Shown: positions 53,783 to 64,000 of the stretch, piece by piece | Layout: each line of letters opens with the position of its first letter | Position numbering within the stretch: position 1 is the first letter of the stretch | Assembly: GCA_032717465.1 (NCBI GenBank) | Contig: CM064691.1 | Span: forward strand, 2,234,815 to 2,298,814 | Length of the DNA stretch: 64,000 nucleotides | DNA from: Coenobita brevimanus | Taxonomy: Eukaryota; Arthropoda; Malacostraca; Decapoda; Coenobitidae | Direction of reading: 5' to 3' | Made by a program: the position numbers and the translations under genes | The notes under the pieces: generated by a model | Database searches by the model: none | What the model was told of the DNA's origin: nothing | What the model saw: only the letters and a program-made list of their open reading frames with translations

Positions 53783-53845
53783 GTCAATGGATCGCCACTG
53801 ACACGAGTTAGTCGATAACCCTCGTGTCAGTGGCGATCCATTGAC
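53783..53845. repeat. Perfect 25-bp hairpin, 13-bp loop
   Basis: Arms 53783-53807 and 53821-53845 are exact inverted repeats (start gtcaatggatcgccactgac). A third copy of the same 25-mer is at 54530-54554. The left arm follows (TA)n with CA before it, giving a CAGTCAATGG start that resembles a Tigger-type terminal repeat. Confidence 0.9.
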
Positions 53846-54564
53846 CATCCATCCATCCATCATCCAATCCTACAATGCCCCAAGGGGAGCGTAGGAGCCC
53901 GGAGCTAAGCAGTTGGTCTCGACATTTAAGATGAGAGTGACCAGCCTCACTCATCCCTGAGTGGCATTACATGAGCAATCAACCCCAACCACCCCTTCAC
54001 CGGCTCAATCCGACTGGGGCGCAACAATTACCCACTAAACCACCAGGTGCCAAAATTTGGTTATATGGTTACCACCCAGCATAGTAAATGGTTTCCTGGT
54101 GTACAGGAAACCATTTGGCTTGTCACTCAGTGTAGGGTCACCACAGACAGAAGGACGAGGAAAGAATGAAGGAAAGAAAGACAGAAGAGGGAGTGTAAAG
54201 TCACCTGTAGGCAGAAGGACAAGGAAAGAATGAAGGATAGAAATCCTTCTCTGTCTTTCTATCCTTCATTCTTTTCTTGTCCTTCTGCCTACGGGTGACT
54301 TTACACTCCTTCTTCTGTCTTTCTTTCCTTCATTCTTTCCTTTTCCTTCTGCATTGAGCCAGTGAAGGTTTATATCCAAGGGTTGGTTGGGGTTGATTTC
54401 TCATGTAATGCCACTCAAGGATGAGTGAGGCTGGTCACTCTCATCTTAAATGTTGAGACCAACTGCCTAGCCCCGGGCTCCTACGCTCCCCTTGGGGCAA
54501 TGTAGGATTGGATGATGGATGGATGGATGGTCAATGGATCGCCACTGACACGAGGGTTATCGAC
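53811..54564. repeat. SINE fold-back: two composite SINEs head to head, 754 bp
   Basis: The sequence reads gtcgataaccctcgtgtcag at the left and its complement at the right (54545-54564). Left arm: minus-strand SINE 53841-54057 and its composite partner to about 54235. Right arm: plus-strand CT-rich block (54256-54352) and SINE (54353-54529). The centre lies near 54240-54255. The right arm lacks about 190 bp, jumping from ccttctgc to attgagccagtgaagg, so it has neither the aaaccattt palindrome nor the A box. Confidence 0.85.
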
Positions 54565-56057
54565 TTATGAATAAAGTAGGTTTTACTTTATTCTGGCTTA
54601 CTTCGCCGATTCTCTAAAGACAAAGAATTTTATAAACTTTCTCAACAGCACACAGCGGAGACTAATCACTCACGAATGCTGTATTGTTAGTACTGTTTTG
54701 GCCTCTGAGAAAGTGTCCTTACCCCCTGACAATCATTAATAATAATAATAAAGACATACGTTCTTGCTGCAGCAAACTCCTGGCTGGCACAATGGATTTA
54801 AATATTAATATGAAAGAACTGGCTTAACTACCAGTCATGATTAACAGAAGAAGTTTGTGCTAACTGGGAGTAGCAAACTAAAGTATGCTCAATATGGAGA
54901 AATCAAGCACCATTAATACATTTAAATGAGATAAAAAAAAAGAACCGTAAATTTATTGATTGCAATAAGATAAATTCATGTTACAAGCATCTCAATTAAG
55001 AAAATTCAGAATATCAAGCAAAGTAAATTCACTCACTCAATCAGTCAAGTTATATAATAATGTTAAACCTAGAGAACAGAAAAAAGATACTGTTAATTGG
55101 AGATGTGGATTCACGGGGTTGCAGACTGGAGTCGTTGCTAAGACATGCCGCAGGACGATCTTCCTGTCTGCTCCTCTGTAGCTACGACCACACTCCCTGG
55201 GCTGCCGACGGAGAGATGGGCAATCTCTGGGAATGCTCAGGAAGGCCCACAGCTCGAGACGCGCACTATCCATCTCACCCTTGGCCATCCTAACTAAACT
55301 ACTGTGAGTGGCGGGGCATGTTGTTACCAAGCTAAGGCCCACAGCTTGGGAGTAGTCGAATCCCCGGAATCCTCGCCACGACACACGTCTAACCTTAACA
55401 AAGGTCCCTCTCCAACTGCCATGCTTGGCACAGAGGTGTGAGAAATGGGCATGTTCGTCAGAAGTGGGCGTGGCCTAACTTCAACGGCTAACAGAGGCTG
55501 GGTGAACAATATACACACACGTAATATAATCACTCAGTTAAGCACTAATGTCGTGCATAAGAACAGTCACTTTTGAAGCGGTGACGAATGTTCTGAAAAA
55601 CTATCCCGATCAAAGTGCATACAGGGACAGTTAAACTGAGTAATACACAGTGGGCTTTCTACTAAAGTTCGTGGTTTCCCACCAAAGTACAATGTCGCGA
55701 ATTTGCATAAATACACAATCGCGCGAATTCGTGACACCTGTACACCTGAGAAATATGACACTGAAGTTCTTAACACATGTCCTGTACAATACAATATTCT
55801 TAAGTGTGACATTTTTTAAAGTGCTTTCATATAGTACACATGCCTAAGAAGTACTGCTGCTTGTATCTTTTCTCCACGCCTGCTTTTCCTTCTACCCTAC
55901 AAGATTCCAACAGTTATATGAAAATGTTGAATATGCACTACATGAGGCATTCACAGGACAAACCATGAAGTCACCAAAAGCAAGTTTTGAGATAAATGCA
56001 CTCAAAGTTTATGTACGTGTTCGTTAGTGCACAAGTAAGTTTAGCATAACGTATTAT
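54565..56057. other. Upstream intron or flank with a GC-richer block
   Basis: Mostly AT-rich. Between about 55090 and 55520 the sequence is GC-richer and carries a 115-codon minus-strand ORF (55037-55384) with no recognised domain. I do not annotate it as a gene. Confidence 0.5.
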
Positions 56058-56860
56058 GAGGTCTGTTAAAAAGGAAACCAAACTTTTTAAATAGTGCACC
56101 AACTGGAGGCTGCATCATAAGTGTGATAGAAATGATGAGTACTGGCGAATTTGAGCTTTAGTCTAACACTTGCTGCATCATGCCACGTCACTGAGTCATT
56201 GAGGTACAAGTACTTGAGTGAACATGTGTTCAGTGCACTTAGCAATTTGTAGCAAGTTGAAAAGTGAAGGATCTTGAAGAGCAATGTGTTCATGCAAAAT
56301 TCTGTTTCAAAATGGGAAAACATTTACTTTAAATGCCAGAACAGGTGGTGAAACGTGGGTGTGTGGCGATGAAGTCAAAACAAAAAGGCAGTCATCGCAG
56401 TGGGTTGGAATATCATTATCACAACCAATATAGGCACATCAAAGTCGCTCAAAAATGAAGGTGATGTTGATCATCTTTTTTATTGGAAGGTGTCATTCAT
56501 CGTGCATTTGTTCCATGTGATCAGACAGTCAATAAAGAGTTTTATTTGGATGTCCTGAAGTGTCTGAGGGAGGCAGCACAATGGAAGAGGCTTGAGGCAT
56601 GGAAAAACAAAACCTGGATGCTGCACGGTGATAATGCAGTTGCTCACGCACTGCTCCTTATCTGTGACTTTTAGGAGAGGCTTACAACAACTACTACCAC
56701 CCTACTTTCCAGATCTGGTCCCAGTGGACTTTTTTTATTCTCAGAGTTGAAATCCACCCTGAAAGGTCGCTGATTTCAGACAACAAAAGAGATGGAAGAA
56801 AATCTGCCAAATGCACTAAACACATGTTCACTCAAGCGCGTGTAGGGAAATGACAGCAAG
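56058..56860 (+). pseudogene. Mariner-like element, heavily decayed
   Basis: Start gaggtctgttaaaaaggaaa near 56058 resembles a mariner terminal repeat. Frame 56483-56674 reads EGVIHRAFVPCDQTVNKEFY, LDVLKCLREAAQWKRLEAWK and TWMLHGDNAVAHALL (second Asp present). After shifts, PPYFPDLVPVDFF-like text follows near 56690-56730. N-terminus unreadable. The right end dissolves into G-rich repeats. Confidence 0.75.
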
Positions 56861-56873
56861 TAGGCAGTGAGCT

Positions 56874-57045
56874 AAGTAGGGGGTGGGGGTGGGGGTGGGA
56901 CAGGGAGGGAGACAAGCAGGGGTGGGGGGAGGGCGAGGGGAGGGGGAGGGAGACAAGTGGGAGTGAGGGAGGACTGGGGGAAGGGGAGGGAAACAATCAG
57001 GGGTGGGGTAGGTGAGGGGACAGAGAGAGAGACAAGAACTAATAT
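56874..57045. repeat. G-rich minisatellite (about 48-bp units)
   Basis: Three or more units contain gggagacaag or gggaaacaatc followed by caggggtgggg-type G-runs. Many runs of four or more G on the plus strand. Confidence 0.8.
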
Positions 57046-57049
57046 CCTC

Positions 57050-57187
57050 TCCACCTCATCTCACTCACTCACTCATTCTCTTATTCATCTCTTACTCACT
57101 CATTCATTCTCTTATTCATTCACTTATTCATTCTCTCACTCACCCATTCTCTCACCCAATCACTTCAATTGCTCACTCATTCACTCA

Positions 57188-57246
<59 letters not shown>

Positions 57247-57250
57247 CCCC
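57050..57250. repeat. TCAC/TCATT tandem tract and (CA)n
   Basis: Degenerate tcactcactcattctcttattcatt units up to about 57190, followed by about 26 CA units (57193-57244). Confidence 0.85.
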
Positions 57251-57779
57251 TCCATCCCCCCCTCTTCTCATCTCATCTCCAATTCCCCCCCCCTGTCCCT
57301 CCTCCATCCCCTGCCATGCCCAGCGATTTTCTGTTTTAGGTTTTGGCAATTTACTAAAAAAACATTGGTTGTATCGAAATTCAGAAAAAAAAACACACAC
57401 GAAACCTTGTGAAATTCTGCATATTTGCTCTTGTTTGGTGTTTGTAAAATTTTGCACGAGGATGTTGGGAAGCTGTTTGAAGATATTTTTACCCTGGAAC
57501 AATTTTATTCTCACTGCATTTCTGCACCTTTACTCATCAATATTGTGTGCTTTTATTAGTTTATCTTATAGTATAAACACCAGCGAAGATGATGGAATAC
57601 AATTTATACCAATAATAACCAATTTCTGAGGGCAAATTTGACAGTGGAATTTTTTTTCTTTGTGCCCAGGCAGAAGAGTCATTCGGCGATGGAGGAGGGA
57701 CAGGGGTAAAAAGAAAGGGGATGGAAGAAGGACCGGGAGAGTGGAGTACACCACCACATCTGCGTTCCGATGTGCTCAT
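57251..57779. other. No recognised feature
   Basis: AT-rich to mixed sequence; ORFs crossing it are low-complexity extensions. Confidence 0.5.
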
Positions 57780-57925
57780 TTCAAACCTACGGCCCCAAAA
57801 GGTGAACTTGGAGCTCGCTAAGGTACCAGGAAACCCTTTAGCATGTAAACATATGGCCCTATAATGCGGAATTCTCATAAAGCAGGAGCTTCAAGGTACA
57901 ATATTCCCACATTATGTGAGCGCTT
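57780..57925. repeat. Second copy of the 24200-24335 repeat
   Basis: Shares ggtgaacttg, catatggccctataatg, taaaatggg/taaagcaggagcttca and cattatgtgag in the same order with 24205-24335. Confidence 0.75.
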
Positions 57926-57944
57926 GTTGTATATATAGATATAT

Positions 57945-58493
57945 CCCAGTTTAACGATGCAATAGGTTAAGCAAAAACCCATCGTTAGGCAGGGTATCGT
58001 ATCTTGGGGTAGATTTAACAATGTAAAATACAGGAATGCACTTTTAAGCCTTGGGTTTCCCCCCCAAATTGAGTCTTAAACCCACCCAAATGAGTCTAAA
58101 AACAAGTTTAAAGCCAACCTAAATGGCCTAACAGCTGTAAAAGAAGCTAATCCAAGCCCAACACCTGTAAATAACTCACCAATGCCAACAAATACAATCT
58201 GAAAATTGTCATATATAAGTTTGGAAAAACTCAAGCTTAGTAAATTGTACCCTAAAATGACAATGTCCACCCTACCTATAGCTAAAACACATTAATCTAA
58301 GTCTAAAAACAGATTATAAATCAACCTAAACACACATTTTTATTCTAAAATATCATCAAAATTGGTTAAAAAAAGAAAAAAGAAATCAAGACCCATCGTT
58401 AAACCAGGGACTGGCATAGGCGAGGTATGGTGGTATTTCTATCCCTATTACTAAGCCAGGTATCGTATTTAGGGGTATCGTATATTGAGGTAT

Positions 58494-58497
<4 letters not shown>
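57945..58497. mobile_element. Possible Tigger-type MITE
   Basis: The right end, read inward, starts CAGGTATACCTCAATATACG. aacgatgc...acccatcgtta and agacccatcgttaaaccag form internal inverted motifs near both ends. The left end is not well defined, and no ORF is present. Confidence 0.4.

Positions 58498-58498
<1 letters not shown>

Positions 58499-58564
<66 letters not shown>
58499..58564. repeat. Microsatellite (GT)n(TA)n
   Basis: Adjacent dinucleotide tracts immediately left of the Tigger-like element. Confidence 0.92.
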
Positions 58565-58567
<3 letters not shown>

Positions 58568-59572
58568 TACGTTAGCCCAGTGCGCGTCAACACAATGTGC
58601 GAATCGCATTGTGCGCGAGTAACCAAAAATCATAACGAAAAACCATGAATGCGCGAGTTTACCCCACAAAACACGAGGTAGAGGCAAGAAGTGGCTTAAA
58701 AACGCCATTTTCCATCAGTACGCGACCTCCCCCCACACAACGCACCAATAGTGACCTAGAGGCTCATGGGGAAGGTGCTCAAGAGGAGTCTACAATAAGA
58801 TATCGCCAATAACAGCTTCAATAATAACGTTTTTGGCAATAACAGTAAGTTAGAATAGATACCCAGTTTCTATAATAATGATGTTTATTTCGTGAATACC
58901 AAGTTGTTATACTGCCAATACGTCCATAACAAGATGACGAATGAAACAAACAAGCAAGAAGAGATGAAGGATACTGCCGAAAGTGTGAGCAGTAGCGAGG
59001 AGGAGAGGGAGGATCCTCCCCTCACCACCTCCCCTGACTCGCCCACTGCCGTCCTCCACTGCCCCACCTGACTCACCAGCTGCCTCCCTCTCCACCTTCA
59101 CAGCCCCACCTGACTCACCTGCTTCACCTGGCATACCTGCAACCCCCACCATAATGACTGTTGCTGTATTCTGGAAGAAATGTAACATTCAACAGGCCGC
59201 AAATTTCTTCGTCAAAGCCTGGAATAATACAACATTGGCAACCGTTAAACAAGCGTGGTGCGGCCGGGGTGGTGGCGGGGGCACTGTAAGTGCGTTGCTG
59301 CGCCTCAGAACTCTTGTTGTTTAAATCCATCAGGTCTGTTGTCTACTGTTGTTAGGGTGCCTGCCCAAATTTTTGTTACTGCAGCTATATCTGTAGTACA
59401 ATGTCTGAAAAATATGACCTTTATTATGTCTCTAAGGGCCAAAAAATTTCCAGGTATGAGGGGGTACCGCCCATATGTAATTATTCCCATAAGATTATGT
59501 ATTCCCAGTACGCGAATTCCCAGTGCGCGAGGTCGTGTACCGCCCAATCTCTCGCGCACTGTGCAAGCATAC

Positions 59573-59574
<2 letters not shown>
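58565..59574 (+). mobile_element. Tigger/pogo-like element with transposase relic
   Basis: Termini CAGTACGTTAGCCCAGTGCG at 58565 and CAGTATGCTTGCACAGTGCG inward from 59574 match at most positions, and the ends are rich in GCGCG. Inside, 58930-59280 has a Ser/Glu segment (ESVSSSEEEREDPPLTTSPD) and, after stops, MTVAVFWKKCNIQQAANFFV then KAWNNTTLATVKQAW, which resembles the C-terminal helix region of Tigger transposases. The catalytic core is absent. Confidence 0.6.
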
Positions 59575-59620
<46 letters not shown>

Positions 59621-59624
59621 TATA
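59575..59624. repeat. Microsatellite (TA)n
   Basis: TA tract between two TA-targeting element ends. Confidence 0.9.
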
Positions 59625-59889
59625 CAGTAAAACCTCGATATAACGGACTTCAATAGTCCGGAATTCGCTTTTATCGGACTCTTGGAGCTACAGACTACAT
59701 TCTTATATATTGGAAAAAGTCCAATACAACCAGAAGCAGTCTGGACTGCCTGACCACTTCAGCTATGTTCACCACAATAAGGTAAATAAAAGACATGTTT
59801 ATCAGTGTACATTACATTATTAGTATACAATTTGATTAATGTAGTGAAGTTATAACACAGTACATTACCGCAGTGGTAGCCAAAACAGT
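59625..59889. mobile_element. Left end of another Tigger-type element
   Basis: Starts CAGTAAAACCTCGATATAAC right after TATA, with an internal cggacttcaatagtccg hairpin. Its right end is not found; the piggyBac-like copy begins at 59894. Confidence 0.5.
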
Positions 59890-59893
59890 TTAA

Positions 59894-61299
59894 CCCCTAC
59901 ACCGCGGGCATGTTTACCGATGTTTTGCGTGTGCCGCGGGGTTATTTGGGCTCCGACAGACTCTCAAAAAATATTTGCCAAAAATCAGTTATTAGTCCTA
60001 GAATATTAAAATTACATATGCTTATGGCACATACCTTCAGCTTTCTCCTGGAATGTTTGCTGAGCCTTCGTCAGTTACCGTAGGATTTGTGGAGACCTCT
60101 GAAGTTGGGTAACGAAGTCTCCACTTTACACTTCCCGACAACCCGTAATATGATCACCACAGCCAGATATTAACACTATAAACACTACTCTATGATTTTC
60201 AAGTACTTTGGGATCCATACTCCAAAAAAACACCACTGTGAAAGCAATGAAAATTATGAGCGCATCTGACGGTGGCACTTGCGCTAGTTCGCTCTTGGTA
60301 CTCTGTCATTTATTATTCATAAAACCCCTCACACTTTATATTTCTATTACTATATAACACTTATATATATCTACAGTCTTTATCCATAAGTTTCCTTCAG
60401 TAGTATTAGTTTATTGTCACTGTAGGGATTCAATTTCTTTCAGTAAAATACGTAGCATTCACTTTCTCGTCCTGTATACTAGCATTGAGAGTGAATGTCA
60501 CTTTCATCTTCACTCTCATAACTCACTGTATTCAGACATGCTAGAGTGAAACTTTTACTTTCATTACTCCTAGGGTATATACTCGTATTCTTATAATACT
60601 ACTCATTTACATTTCTATTTACGTTCTCTATTTTATTTACGTTATTTACATTTCTATTTTATTTACACTGTGTTATGCACTGTCACTTGAAGTAACTTAT
60701 AAAACTATTTTCCATTGTTCACGTATATTTACATTCATTACTTTCACTTGCTGTTTACACATTATTTACACATTATTTACAATTCCACTTGCACTGTTTT
60801 ACTCAATAGAAAGATCGTAGTCACTCTTTTATCAATTGTGAGCCCTTTACCTCTTTCCACACGAGGTTTAGTAGGGGGTAAAGGTCACAGGGCCCTTTGC
60901 ATGGGGGTGAAAAAGTCCCTGAAGTCAGCAAGAGGAAACAGACGTACCTCCACTTCAGACGATGAGAGCAAACTGATAAGGGAGGGCCGGGGTAGAGGCC
61001 TACTTAGGGGATATTCAATACTACCAACGTTAGCTCTTGAAACAGCTATGTATAGCACTGAAATGATTGGCAGGAAATCTAGACAATACATTATAAATTA
61101 CGTAGTTCCAGGTGAATGTAAATATCACTTAGGCTTCTCCCTTCCCTCCTTATATGTATATTTATTACGAAAATAGATTATATGGCATATTTCAAGGGGA
61201 AAAAAACAGCGAAAATTAGCGAACGAGTGCACGTGAGGTGTTGTCAGGTGATAATTAGCCAATTCCAGGTGTATGGCACTCTCACTTACCTTATTTCTT
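59894..61299. mobile_element. piggyBac-like non-autonomous element, copy 3, cut by an RTE
   Basis: TTAA at 59890-59893 precedes CCCCTACACCGCGGGCATG. The sequence parallels 16423-17880 in the same orientation. At 61299 it stops within a ttatttcttt site where the 3' tail of a minus-strand RTE starts. The remainder should lie beyond the window. A 153-codon ORF (60715-61176) crosses it without a recognised domain. Confidence 0.78.
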
Positions 61300-64000
61300 T
61301 CTATCTATCTATCTATCTATTGCCAGACGTCTCAATCCCGTTTGGGGTGGCCACAAACAAATCGCCTCCAAGTTGCCCTATCCCCTGCCATTTCACTCCC
61401 CTGCTCCCAACTCACACCCCCCTCTCTCATATACCTCTCCACCTCATCCCTCCATCTCATCCTCGGCCTCCCCCTCCCTCTTTCCCCCTCCACCTCACTC
61501 ACATACACTCTCTTCGTCAGTCTTTCACCCTCCATCCTCTCCACATGGCCAAACCACCTCAGTGTGTTCCTCATAACGCTTCCTATCACATCCACATCCA
61601 CACCACAACGCTCCTTTATATCCTCATTCGTCAGCCTGTTTCTCCATGTGACTCCACAGACTCCTCTTAAATAACTCATTTCCACTGCTCTCACTCTTGA
61701 CTTGTGTCCTTCCAACAACGTCCAAGCTTCACTTCCATACGTTAGAGTTGGTATCACAATACTGTCATGTAGTAACTTTTTCACTTCCATGCTCACTTCC
61801 CTGTTTCTTATCACTGCTTTCAAAGAACCAGCAACCTTTCTTCCCTGCTGTACTCTCAAGCACTTCACCCTCCAAACCTCCATCCTTACTCATCACACTA
61901 CCCAAGTACTTAAACGTACTCACATTTTCCAATTCCTCACCATCCAACCTCGCTGTACATTCACTGACTTCACCTCTCTCAAAGACCATCACTTTACTCT
62001 TCCCTACATTCACCTTTAGATTCCGTTTCTTACACACTTCCCCAAACTCATCCACCAAGCCTTGCAGCTCCCCTTCGTCCTCACTCAACAACACAGTATC
62101 ATCTGAAAACAACAGTACAGGGAGTTTCCAAACACTATCCTCTCTCACCAGGGCCACTCCAACATCCACTACCCTACCTTGTACCTCTTTTATTACCCCA
62201 TCCATGTACAGATTGAACAATCATGGAGACATGACACATCCCTGTTTCAACCCAACTTTGAAAGAGAAAAATTCACTTAGTTCACCATCCACACGCACTG
62301 CAGCCTTCGCACCATCGTACATACTCTTCACATCATTCAACAACTTCCCATCTACTCCATATATTCTTAACACTTTCCACAATCCTAGTCTATCCACCGT
62401 CATATGCTTTCTCCAAATCCATGTAAGCCGCATTCAACTTCTTTCCCTTCTCTAGAAACTTTTCCACTAAAGATCTGAGAATGAATATCTGATCTACACA
62501 ACCTCTTCCCTTCCTAAAGCCTCCCTGTTCTTCTCCAATTAATTTCTCTGTTCTTTCTCTAACTCTGTCAATAAGTATCCTACCATACACTTTTCCTATT
62601 ATACTAAGAAGACAAATGCCCCTATGATTACCACACACTTCCTTTTCCCCTTTTCCTTTGTACAAGGGAATAATTATACCTGACTTCCAATCCTCCTGGA
62701 CTCTACCGTCCTCCCAGGCCAATCTGCACATCTTCCACATCCATTCTACTACTATCTCTCCCCCATGCTTCAGCATTTCACCACACACTCCATCAATTCC
62801 TGGGGCTTTCCCTGATTTAACTTTCTTCATTGCTTCCACAACTTCCATCCTACTGATTTCTTCCTGTCTTCTCACCTCCCTCCTTCTCCCAGCCATTCCC
62901 CAGCCACTTATACTCGCATTACTTCCATCCTCCACGTTCAACAATTCCTTAAAGTGTTCTCTCCATCTGCTCACTTTTTCTCCCTTCTCCACTAGTAATC
63001 AACCATTTTTATCTTTCACTCCCCTGCTAACTTCACTTCCACCCTGTCTTACTCTTTTCACCTCTTTCCAGAACATTTTCTTACAATCCCTCCACTTTAC
63101 ACTCAAATTCCTTCCAAATTCCTCATCCACTCTCTTCTTACTCTCTCTTACTAATCTTTTCACCTCTCTCTTTCTTTCTACATATAACTCTCTATTCCGC
63201 CTCTCAACTTCTTCCACGCCCCAATTTCTCATCCATTCATTGTATGCTTTCTTCTTTTGTGCCACAGCCTGTTTCACCTCTTCAGTCCACCACGCTGTTC
63301 CTTGCACCCCCCTCCGTCTTCTCTTCCTTCCACACACCACATCACATGCTGCACATATTTCTTCTGTAAATATTCTACACACACCTTCCACGTCCCCCAT
63401 CTGCTCCAATTCATATTTGCCCAATCGTTCCTCCACTTCTCTCTTATACTCTGCCTTTCTCTCATCCTCTTGTAACCTTTCCACTCTCCTTGCAACTACT
63501 CCTTCCTCTCGTCTTTCCTTTCTTCTATTCCTCCATCTTACTTGAATCCTAATTCTGGCCACCACTAAGTAGTGGTCAGAAAGTCCACTCCCCCAACCTC
63601 TATAAACTCTTGCATCCAATATACATCTTCGCATCCTTTCATCCACACACACATAATCAATCATTGCCTTCCTTTCACTCAGTTCACCACCCACCCTTCT
63701 CATCACTCGCCATGTATACCTGTGGATCATTTTATGCCTGAAGAGGGTATTGGCTATCACAAACCCCCTCCCAGCACAAATGTCCACTAACGCACTCCCA
63801 TTCTTATCTATCTCAGCAGGCACACCCCACTCACCAACTATTCCATCCACCTTCACATTCCCAACTTTACCATTCATATCACCAATCAAAAACACTCTCT
63901 CATTCCTTCCAAACTTTTCCATGCACACTTCTACATTTGTCCAGAACTCTTCTCTCACTCTTCTAGCACGATCTTGCGTTGGCGCATACACACACACAAT
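61300..64000 (-). mobile_element. RTE-like LINE, subfamily II (minus strand, 5' end outside window)
   Basis: From the right edge downwards: an endonuclease frame 62999-63997 (CVYAPTQDRARRV, VFLIGDMNGKVG, IDYVCVDERMRR, GLSDHYLVVARIRI) that ends at one premature stop. RT follows at 62390-62992 (IIIPLYKGKGEKEVCGNHRG, MDLEKAYD), a frameshift after AYD, then 62221-62433 (LKQGCVMSP, with a stop in place of the next Trp) and 61765-62220, where the catalytic motif reads LLFSDDTVLLS instead of FADD. A 2-base shift near 61858 leads to the C-terminal domain 61332-61883. Tail (TAGA)n at about 61300. At least four lesions make it inactive, but nearly the whole element is present. Confidence 0.9.

Noticed and set aside
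53783..53845. Hairpin as a transcription terminator
   Set aside because: Rho-independent terminators do not apply in this eukaryotic context; the third 25-mer copy points to an inverted duplication.
55037..55384. Protein-coding gene on the minus strand
   Set aside because: No domain, no splice context and no similarity that I recognise; kept only as a low-interest finding.
60715..61176. 153-codon ORF in the third piggyBac-like copy as a transposase
   Set aside because: No DDD transposase motif or Cys-rich end, and the frame is not kept in the other two copies.
61373..63545. Long plus-strand Ser/Pro/Thr-rich ORFs
   Set aside because: They are antisense shadows of the minus-strand RTE. The same happens opposite the RTE copies at 21321-23981, 38383-40494 and 44672-45991.

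Overview
This window is eukaryotic and almost certainly arthropod. A decapod crustacean is my best inference, from the mix of RTE-like LINEs with (TAGA)n tails, CR1-like LINEs with ATTAGGTAAATAC-type 3' repeats, mariner, Tigger and piggyBac-like elements, and very dense TA/GATA/CA microsatellites. There are no bacterial-type operons, no tRNA or rRNA genes and no CRISPR array.

The one host gene I can support lies on the minus strand. It is a HERC1-like giant E3 ubiquitin ligase, seen as six consecutive coding exons: 53458-53687, 41031-41256, 32825-33001, 29105-29239, 18750-18886 and 6972-7124. Together they encode about 352 residues, most of the first RCC1-like beta-propeller (RLD1). Every junction has AG/GT splice sites and the reading phase is continuous across all five introns (about 12.2, 8.0, 3.6, 10.2 and 11.6 kb). 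The exons before 53.7 kb (N-terminus) and after 7.0 kb (last RLD1 blade and the rest of the protein) are not visible. Exons make up under 2% of the window.

Nearly everything else is mobile DNA inside or upstream of this gene. In order: a LINE with a PHD-like zinc finger, an RTE fragment, a Tigger-type element and a mariner-like remnant (1-6 kb); small TTAA and TA MITEs (8-9.7 kb); a mariner, a second PHD-finger LINE, tRNA-derived SINE composites and an RTE copy (11-16.2 kb); a 1.8-kb piggyBac-like element (16.4-18.2 kb); a triple nest of old LINE, TIR element and RTE (19.6-25.9 kb); a fold-back repeat, an LTR with a tRNA-Leu primer-binding site and a SINE (27-28.6 kb); a second piggyBac-like element (30.8-32.6 kb); an old RNase H LINE hosting a Jockey-like LINE hosting a solo LTR (33.9-37.6 kb); a 2.1-kb RTE copy with a 703-codon frame (38.4-40.5 kb); a mariner-derived MITE with perfect 24-bp TIRs (42 kb); an RTE inserted into another RTE (44.6-46.5 kb); a minus-strand PHD-finger LINE broken by two poly(A) retroposons (46.5-48.6 kb); a CR1 LINE with an intact RT frame (48.9-50.6 kb); two RTE remnants (51-53.1 kb); a SINE fold-back (53.8-54.6 kb); and mariner, Tigger, piggyBac-like and RTE elements to the end.

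The nesting orders many insertions in time, and several RTE and LTR insertions keep clear target-site duplications. I found no new multi-gene system. The best leads are the PHD-like finger conserved in three LINE copies, the SINE fold-back, the piggyBac-like family with subterminal palindromes, and a cysteine-rich segment just before the HERC1 propeller.
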